Shown here: piece after piece, positions 5,852-10,470 of the stretch | Layout: every line of letters begins with the position of its first letter | Position numbering within the stretch: the first letter of the stretch is position 1 | Source of the DNA: Oscillospiraceae bacterium | Lineage (GTDB): Bacteria > Bacillota > Clostridia > Oscillospirales > Ruminococcaceae | Direction: 5' to 3' | NCBI GenBank assembly: GCA_009776345.1 | Contig: WRLS01000070.1 | Span: 1-10,470, forward strand | DNA length: 10,470 nucleotides | The notes under the pieces: generated by a model | The model's database searches: none | What the model was told of the DNA's origin: nothing | What the model saw: the letters and a program-made list of their open reading frames with translations, nothing else | Program-made: the position numbers and the translations under genes

Positions 5852-7165
5852 CTACGCCTCTAAATCCCTGCGAAGCAAAGCCTCCTCCAGTTCGCCCGGC
5901 GTGAGCGTGGGCGAATAATAAAAGCCCTGCTGGTAATCGCAGCCGTATTCCTTCAGCACAGCCACCTGGTTAGCTGTTTCCACGCCCTCCGCTATAACGC
6001 TGATTTCAAGGTTTTTCGCGATTTGGATAAGGCCGCCCACGAACTTTGAGCCTTTGGGGTCGTTGTCTATCTGCCAGGTCATCATGCGCTCAAGCTTGAC
6101 AGCGTCCACGGGAAGGTGCATAATATTTACAATGCCGGAATAGCCCGTGCCGAATTCGGTGAAGATAATTTCGATGCCCATTTCGGAAAGCTCGAACATC
6201 CTTGCCCTGGATGCGGGAAAGGCGTTGAGCGCGACGCTTTGCGAAACCTCAAACCCAAGCTTGTCCGCGGGTACATTGTTTGTATTAAGCGCGGCCTTGA
6301 CATCACTGAGGAACCTTTCCTGCTGGAACTGTATGGGGGAGATGGGCACGGCGATGGTTTCGAACTCCACGCCGTCCCTGATAAGCCGCGCGATAAGCTC
6401 ACACGCCTTATTTACGGCGTACTGGCTGATCATGTAAATAAGCCCGGACTCCTCCGCGATTGGGATAAACTCCGCTTGCTGTATAATGCCGAATTCGCCG
6501 CTGATCAGCCGCATATAGCTGTCCGCGCGGGTGAATATCTGCCGATGGGTATTAAAGGTGGGGCGGTAGCGCAGCTCCAGCCTGCCGTTTTCTATTGCCG
6601 CCGGTATCATGCGGGCGATGGCGTTCATCCTGTAAAGCCGGTGGCGCAGCTCTTCCTCGAAGACGACATAGTGGTTCGGGCCTTTTTTTGCGGATTCAAT
6701 GACAGCGTAGCTCAGCTGGTCCATAAGCTCAGACGGGGAAGCGGCGGGACCGGGGCAAAAAGCCATGCCTACGTTTACAGAACACATACAGTCCAGCCCA
6801 TTGATGCTCCAGGATTTCTCAAACCTCGCGATAATGCTGTCAATCGCCCTGAAGGCGGCGACGCGGCTCAGGCCGTTTAATATTACGACAAATTCCACAC
6901 CTGCCGGCCGATAGACATCCGCGTGTTCGAGCCTGCATAGGAAGCACGCGATCTCTCTGAGCAGCAGGCCGCCGGACTGGTAGCCGAACATTTCGTTGAA
7001 GGATTTGAAATCCTCAAGGTAAAGCTTTATGACAACGCCCTTGGATTTCGATTCGATCAGCCCGCCGAGGGCTTCGTTGCAGGCTTCGGCATTCGGGTGC
7101 GCGAAAAAGGCGTCAACCTCTTTGAATATATTTTCGTAGTTATCCACATTGAAGGAAAGCCGCAT
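5852..7165 (-). CDS. Degenerate GGDEF-EAL protein (probable c-di-GMP effector or pseudo-enzyme)
   Basis: This 437-residue protein has a GGDEF-like domain (about 40-170) joined to an EAL-like domain (about 185-432). There is no signal peptide, membrane segment or PAS/GAF sensor. In the GGDEF part the signature is AGVEF (88-92), and the first metal-site acid of the D-x-D region is Tyr49. In the EAL part, the EALLR position reads DSYMR (215-219), the Asn of the NxS motif is Pro274, the second Glu of ExTE is Gln309, and DDFG is TEFG (336-339). Lys357, the Glu of AEGVET (E393) and QQG survive. Both activities are therefore probably lost, leaving a possible nucleotide-binding or protein-binding role. 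The ATG has AAGGGG at 8-nt spacing and a good promoter (7233-7205). Confidence 0.88.
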   Translation of the reverse strand: MRLSFNVDNYENIFKEVDAFFAHPNAEACNEALGGLIESKSKGVVIKLYLEDFKSFNEMFGYQSGGLLLREIACFLCRLEHADVYRPAGVEFVVILNGLSRVAAFRAIDSIIARFEKSWSINGLDCMCSVNVGMAFCPGPAASPSELMDQLSYAVIESAKKGPNHYVVFEEELRHRLYRMNAIARMIPAAIENGRLELRYRPTFNTHRQIFTRADSYMRLISGEFGIIQQAEFIPIAEESGLIYMISQYAVNKACELIARLIRDGVEFETIAVPISPIQFQQERFLSDVKAALNTNNVPADKLGFEVSQSVALNAFPASRARMFELSEMGIEIIFTEFGTGYSGIVNIMHLPVDAVKLERMMTWQIDNDPKGSKFVGGLIQIAKNLEISVIAEGVETANQVAVLKEYGCDYQQGFYYSPTLTPGELEEALLRRDLEA

Positions 7166-7204
7166 ACATCATACCCCTTTTTCGGTTATACAACCTGTTA
7201 GAAT

Positions 7205-7233
7205 ATTTTACCACTTTGATATTGTTTAGTCAA
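7205..7233 (-). promoter_or_regulatory. Sigma-A-type promoter of the GGDEF-EAL gene
   Basis: Read on the minus strand, TTGACT (7233-7228) and TAAAAT (7210-7205) are separated by exactly 17 nt. Transcription would start near 7198, giving a ~33-nt leader that contains the AAGGGG ribosome binding site. The divergent gene at 7268 must be driven from the same ~100-nt region. On the plus strand only a poor candidate was seen (TTGATA at 7216-7221, with no well-spaced -10). Confidence 0.65.
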
Positions 7234-7267
7234 ATGCGAGTTATGAATTACGGAAGGGAGGCCCGCC

Positions 7268-7681
7268 ATGTCATCGGGGACCACGGTAAAAGGCTATTTC
7301 GGGGAAGAGCATGGCGGCTCCACAGAGGGGAAGATAGCGGTCAGCTTAGCTTCCCGGGGGGTAAACGGCACGCTTTCCATAAAATTTGCGGGAAGATACG
7401 GCGTGCTTGTCCCGTACAAGCCTATCGAGCAGCTCGCCGCGCTGGCAAGGCGGGAAGCAAAGCAGGTAGAGCCCCAACGGACGGTCGAAAAGCAAACAGA
7501 TATAGACGGCTTTTACTGCGACAGCCATGTAAAATTGCGGCCGGGTACTGTGCGCGCGTGGGTCCGCAGCAGGCGCGGCTTTGATACGCTGACAGTTGAA
7601 TTCGGGCAAATGGGGCAGATTTCCATGCCTTACGGCGAAATAGAAAGCTTAATACTCCGGGAGCGCAGGAACTATGTATAA
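7268..7681 (+). CDS. Unknown 137-residue protein with an internal duplication
   Basis: I do not recognise this family. Residues 7-58 and 79-130 align without gaps at an offset of 72. Identities include G9/G81, H15/H87, G21/G93, S29/S101, R30/R102, T35/T107, L36/L108, F40/F112, PY (49-50/121-122), IE (53-54/125-126) and L56/L128. Each copy looks beta-rich (G[YF].., then TL.[IV].F) and ends in a PYxxIExL strand-helix turn. The two are joined by a charged linker (about 60-78). There are no membrane segments or signal peptide. AAGGGAGG (7254-7261) lies 6 nt before the ATG. The stop overlaps the next start by 8 nt, strongly suggesting co-translation with the GTPase-NYN fusion and perhaps a shared function. 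It could be an RNA- or ribosome-binding accessory, but that is only inferred from position. Confidence 0.8.
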   Translation: MSSGTTVKGYFGEEHGGSTEGKIAVSLASRGVNGTLSIKFAGRYGVLVPYKPIEQLAALARREAKQVEPQRTVEKQTDIDGFYCDSHVKLRPGTVRAWVRSRRGFDTLTVEFGQMGQISMPYGEIESLILRERRNYV

Positions 7682-10298
7682 CGCAGGGACAGGCTCCCCG
7701 GGACCGGCACCGCGGCATAATATTGCGGTCGGGATGCTGGCGCATGTTGACGCGGGCAAGACAACTTTAACTGAGGCAATGCTTTATAAAAGCGGCGCGA
7801 TCAGGCGTTTGGGGCGCGTAGACCACCAAAACGCGTTTTTGGACACAGGCGAAATGGAACGCAAGCGCGGCATCACAATCTTCGCGAAGCAGGCGGTTAT
7901 GCCTTTGGGCGAAATGTCGCTGACGCTTTTGGACACGCCGGGCCATGTGGATTTTTCTACAGAGGCGGAGCGCGTGCTGCAGGTCCTGGATTACGCCATA
8001 CTTGTAATAAACGGCTCCGACGGCGTACAGGGCCATACCGCGACCTTATGGCAGCTTTTGGAACGGTACGCGGTCCCCGTGTTTATCTTTATAAACAAAA
8101 CCGACCTGCCGGGGGCAGACCGGGACAAGCTTATGGCTGAGCTGAAAAACCGCCTGCACAGCGGCTGTGTGCTTTTTTCGGGGCGGGACAGGGCGTCGCT
8201 GGACGAGGATATCGCCATGTGCGGCGATGATGCCTTGTCGGAGTTTTTAGAAAAAGGCTTTGTAAGCGATGAAATGACTGCCGTTTTAATACGCAGGCGC
8301 GGGGTTTTCCCGTGCTTTTTTGGGTCGGCGCTGAAAATGGACGGGATAGAGGAATTTCTCAGCGGGCTGGAAGCTTACATTTTGCCGGTTTCTTACCCCG
8401 CGCGGTTTGGCGCGAAGGTGTACAAAATCTCCCGCGACAGCCAAAACAACCGCCTGACCCACCTTAAAATCACAGGCGGGGCAATGGCGGTGAAATCCGC
8501 GCTCACAGGCGCGTACCCCGCCGCGCAGGAAGCCGCGGACGGCGACTGGACAGAAAAGGTCAACCAGATAAGAATATATTCCGGCGAGAAATTCACGCAA
8601 GCACAGGAAGCGGCGGCGGGGACAGTCTGTGCCGTGACGGGGCTAAACTATACTTATCCGGGGCAGGGCTTGGGGATAGAGCAGGATTCGCGTCCGCCTG
8701 TGCTGGAGCCGGCGATTTCCTACCGTGTGATTTTTCCGGAGGGCTGTGACCCGCACACCGCCCTGCAAAACTTCCGCCGGCTTGAGGAGGAGGACCCGCA
8801 GCTTAAAATTTCGTACTCTGGGCGGGGCGGGGATATACATCTGCAGCTGATGGGCGAGATCCAGCTTGAGATTTTAAGCCATACCGTATTAGAACGCTTC
8901 GGGCTTGAAGTAGGCTTCGGTGAAGGGGAGATACTCTACCGCGAAACAATCAAAGCGCCTGTAATCGGCATGGGGCATTTCGAGCCGCTGCGGCATTACG
9001 CCGAAGTACATTTACTGCTGGAGCCGGGGGAGCGGGGGAGCGGACTAGTGTTCGCATCCATGTGCAGTGAGGATGTACTGCACAGGAGTTGGCAGCGGCT
9101 TGTCCTGGCGCATCTTGCACAGCGCGCGCATCCGGGCGTACTCACAGGCGCGCCTGTTACGGATATAAAAATCACGCTGCTCACCGGGCGGGCGCACAAC
9201 AAACACACGGTTGGCGGGGATTTCCGACAAGCAACCTACCGCGCGCTCCGTCAAGGGCTGATGCAGGCGGAAAATATCCTGCTGGAGCCGTGGCACAAAT
9301 TCCGGCTGGAGGTCCCCGGATTTGCGGCAGGGCGCGCGTCAGCGGATTTGCGGCGTATGTCCGATGATGTAAAAGAAGAAAACAGCGCGGACGGGCGCAC
9401 GCTCATCACAGGGAGCGCGCCGGTTGCGCTTTTGCGCGGTTATAATGCGGATGTAAATTTATACACGCGGGGGATGGGGCAGTTTTCCTGCTCGTTCGGC
9501 GGGTTCGCGCCATGCCGCGATCAAAAAGGAATAATCGCGAAATTTGATTACGATGCCGGTTCCGATACGGAAAACCCGGCGGATTCCGTGTTCTGCTCGC
9601 ATGGGTCGGGATTTATTGTAAAGTGGGACCGCGTAAAGGCGCATATGCATATGGATTCCGGTTATGTAATCGGGGGAAAGGGGAAAATCCGAGAAACGGC
9701 ACAGGCCGCAAAAGGCAAGGAAAAGCCGCGGGACATATTCGCGCTGGACAAAGAGCTGATGGAAATATACGAGCGGGCATACGGCCCCATAAAAAGTCGG
9801 GATATTTTGCCGTCACAAAAACGCCCGCGCAGGGATGAACCGCCGGAGTACAGACCTACTGCAAACCCCAAAATAAGCGGCCCCGATTATCTGCTGGTGG
9901 ACGGCTACAACATCATCCACGCGTGGGAGGATTTAAGGGCGGTCGCCGCGCAGAATATGGACGGCGCGCGCCAGATACTAATGAACATACTGAGCAATTA
10001 TCAGGGGTTTACGGGCAGGGAGATCATCTTGGTATTCGACGCGTACAAAGTCGCGGGGGACGGCGGGGTGGAGCGCTTCCACGGGATCAGCGCGGTCTAC
10101 ACAAAGGAAGCCGAAACCGCTGACACGTACATCGAAAAGGCATCATACAAGCTGGGCAAAAAACACCGCGTGACTGTCGCTACATCTGACGGCGCTGTGC
10201 AGCTTATAATCATGAGCCACGGCGCGGTGCGGATGTCCCCCGAAAATTTGCGGGAGGAAATCGACCGCGTGAATGAGGAGATAATGAGCAGACAGTAG
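7674..10298 (+). CDS. TetM/EF-G-like translational GTPase fused to a YacP/Rae1-like NYN endoribonuclease
   Basis: This is an 874-residue fusion. The GTPase domain has AHVDAGKTT (23-31), RGITI (65-69), DTPGH (87-91), NKTD (141-144) and GSA (217-219). EF-G-like domains II-V follow to about residue 630, with an HFEPLRHYAEVHL segment (435-447) and a domain IV tip GRAHNKHTVGGDF (505-517). After FCSHGSGF (640-647) comes a basic, proline-containing linker with LMEIYERAYGPIK. The C-terminal NYN domain (739-874) has LLVDGYNII (D743), LVFDAYKV (D789), TKEAETADTYIE (D817) and ATSDGAVQ (D839), closely matching B. subtilis YacP/Rae1, which cuts mRNA in the ribosomal A site. All nuclease acids are kept. 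The domain IV tip lacks the YSPVS-type loop of Tet(M), so drug resistance is doubtful. Inferred role: ribosome-directed mRNA cleavage or rescue. The start overlaps the upstream gene by 8 nt, with GGGAG (7659-7663) as ribosome binding site. Confidence 0.92.
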   Translation: MYNAGTGSPGPAPRHNIAVGMLAHVDAGKTTLTEAMLYKSGAIRRLGRVDHQNAFLDTGEMERKRGITIFAKQAVMPLGEMSLTLLDTPGHVDFSTEAERVLQVLDYAILVINGSDGVQGHTATLWQLLERYAVPVFIFINKTDLPGADRDKLMAELKNRLHSGCVLFSGRDRASLDEDIAMCGDDALSEFLEKGFVSDEMTAVLIRRRGVFPCFFGSALKMDGIEEFLSGLEAYILPVSYPARFGAKVYKISRDSQNNRLTHLKITGGAMAVKSALTGAYPAAQEAADGDWTEKVNQIRIYSGEKFTQAQEAAAGTVCAVTGLNYTYPGQGLGIEQDSRPPVLEPAISYRVIFPEGCDPHTALQNFRRLEEEDPQLKISYSGRGGDIHLQLMGEIQLEILSHTVLERFGLEVGFGEGEILYRETIKAPVIGMGHFEPLRHYAEVHLLLEPGERGSGLVFASMCSEDVLHRSWQRLVLAHLAQRAHPGVLTGAPVTDIKITLLTGRAHNKHTVGGDFRQATYRALRQGLMQAENILLEPWHKFRLEVPGFAAGRASADLRRMSDDVKEENSADGRTLITGSAPVALLRGYNADVNLYTRGMGQFSCSFGGFAPCRDQKGIIAKFDYDAGSDTENPADSVFCSHGSGFIVKWDRVKAHMHMDSGYVIGGKGKIRETAQAAKGKEKPRDIFALDKELMEIYERAYGPIKSRDILPSQKRPRRDEPPEYRPTANPKISGPDYLLVDGYNIIHAWEDLRAVAAQNMDGARQILMNILSNYQGFTGREIILVFDAYKVAGDGGVERFHGISAVYTKEAETADTYIEKASYKLGKKHRVTVATSDGAVQLIIMSHGAVRMSPENLREEIDRVNEEIMSRQ

Positions 10299-10320
10299 GG
10301 GACGGCGTCCCCGACGTCCC
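10296..10320 (+). repeat. GTAGGGG-family unit providing the stop codon
   Basis: GTAGGGGAC-GGC-GTCCCC gives a perfect 6-bp stem (10298-10312) followed by GACGTCCCG and the AAATT flank seen in other copies. The TAG at 10296-10298 ends the GTPase-NYN gene, as happens for the methyltransferase at 986-988. Confidence 0.6.
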
Positions 10321-10348
10321 GAAATTACAATCGCAACCATATATGAAC

Positions 10349-10372
10349 CGTAGGGGCGGGGTTATCCCGCCC
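10349..10372 (+). repeat. GTAGGGG-family palindromic unit
   Basis: CCGTAGGGGCGGG leads to a perfect stem GGGCGGG (10354-10360) with CCCGCCC (10366-10372) and loop GTTAT. Same layout as the units at 983-1010 and, reversed, at 190-220. Confidence 0.7.
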
Positions 10373-10424
10373 GCATTGCACCGTAGGGTCGGGGATGGAA
10401 CCCCGACCCTACGGTGCAATGCGG
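10371..10424. repeat. 24-bp perfect stem hairpin, symmetric GTAGGG-family unit
   Basis: The bases 10371-10394 pair perfectly with 10401-10424 across the 6-nt loop ATGGAA. The core 10387-10412 is identical to 1526-1551. Here the CCGTAGGG leader is present on both sides, making the unit fully symmetric. No T-tract follows, so a role as terminator of the upstream gene is possible only in a non-classical sense. Confidence 0.75.
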
Positions 10425-10428
10425 CATT

Positions 10429-10456
10429 GTAGGGTGCGGCCTCCATGCCGCACCGC
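10429..10456 (+). repeat. GTAGGG-family palindromic unit
   Basis: GTAGGGTGCGGC, loop CTCCAT, then GCCGCACC: a perfect 8-bp stem (10433-10440 with 10447-10454). Preceded by GCATT, the flank also seen at 10373-10377. The remaining ~14 nt to the window end show nothing recognisable. Confidence 0.7.
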
Positions 10457-10470
10457 AAAATACTCGAAAT

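Noticed and set aside
6116..6880. A 254-codon open frame on the plus strand opposite the GGDEF-EAL gene
   Set aside because: It lies wholly antisense to a gene with clear domain homology, its translation has no recognisable motif and it has no good ribosome binding site. It is explained by codon bias on the other strand.
7216..7246. Plus-strand promoter for the 137-residue protein gene (TTGATA with TTATGA)
   Set aside because: The spacing is 19 nt and the -10 match is poor; kept only as a remark.
7674..10298. Annotation as a plain tetracycline resistance gene (tetM/tetO/tetW)
   Set aside because: The GTPase part is related, but the loop III residues differ and the protein carries an extra nuclease domain and linker of more than 200 residues.
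10296..10456. CRISPR array
   Set aside because: The repeated units are self-complementary, variable in stem sequence and irregularly spaced, with no constant-length spacers and no cas genes.

Overview
The window looks like a stretch of a Gram-positive, clostridial-type (Bacillota) chromosome. The evidence is strong AAGGAGG-class ribosome binding sites, a Bacillus/Clostridium-style parS palindrome, a PTS enzyme I, a YacP/Rae1-type NYN domain (a Bacillota hallmark) and a good sigma-A-type promoter. Most genes are moderately GC-rich (about 55-65% in the lines I counted). No rRNA, tRNA or CRISPR array was seen. The exact taxon cannot be read from this sequence.

Layout. Positions 1-418 are non-coding and made of hairpin repeats, ending in a ~107-bp MITE-like palindrome placed just before a small SAM-dependent methyltransferase (419-988). 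Positions 989-1658 are a second repeat-dense non-coding block. It holds a perfect parS site (1031-1054), a strong GC hairpin, a ~265-bp nested inverted-repeat element and an inverted pair of short palindromic repeats. Then come a GTG-started PTS enzyme I (1659-3416), an overlapping, strikingly AT-rich four-helix membrane protein (3413-3967) and a second, unrelated SAM methyltransferase (4039-4812). A ~150-bp imperfect palindrome (4801-4953) separates these from a xylose-isomerase-like TIM-barrel sugar isomerase/epimerase (4980-5849).

On the minus strand lies a GGDEF-EAL protein (5852-7165) whose two catalytic domains are both degenerate. It has its own sigma-A-type promoter. Divergent from it is a two-gene, translationally coupled unit: a 137-residue protein made of two copies of one unrecognised ~52-residue repeat (7268-7681), and an 874-residue protein (7674-10298). 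The larger protein joins a TetM/EF-G-like ribosomal GTPase to a C-terminal YacP/Rae1-like NYN endoribonuclease domain. This unit is the most interesting in the window. It suggests a GTPase that docks in the ribosomal A site and carries an mRNA-cleaving nuclease, with an unknown duplicated partner. Positions 10299-10470 are again short palindromic repeats.

A recurring theme is a family of short hairpins led by GTAGGG. Their stems differ from copy to copy but stay paired, and two copies supply the TAG stop codon of the gene in front of them.
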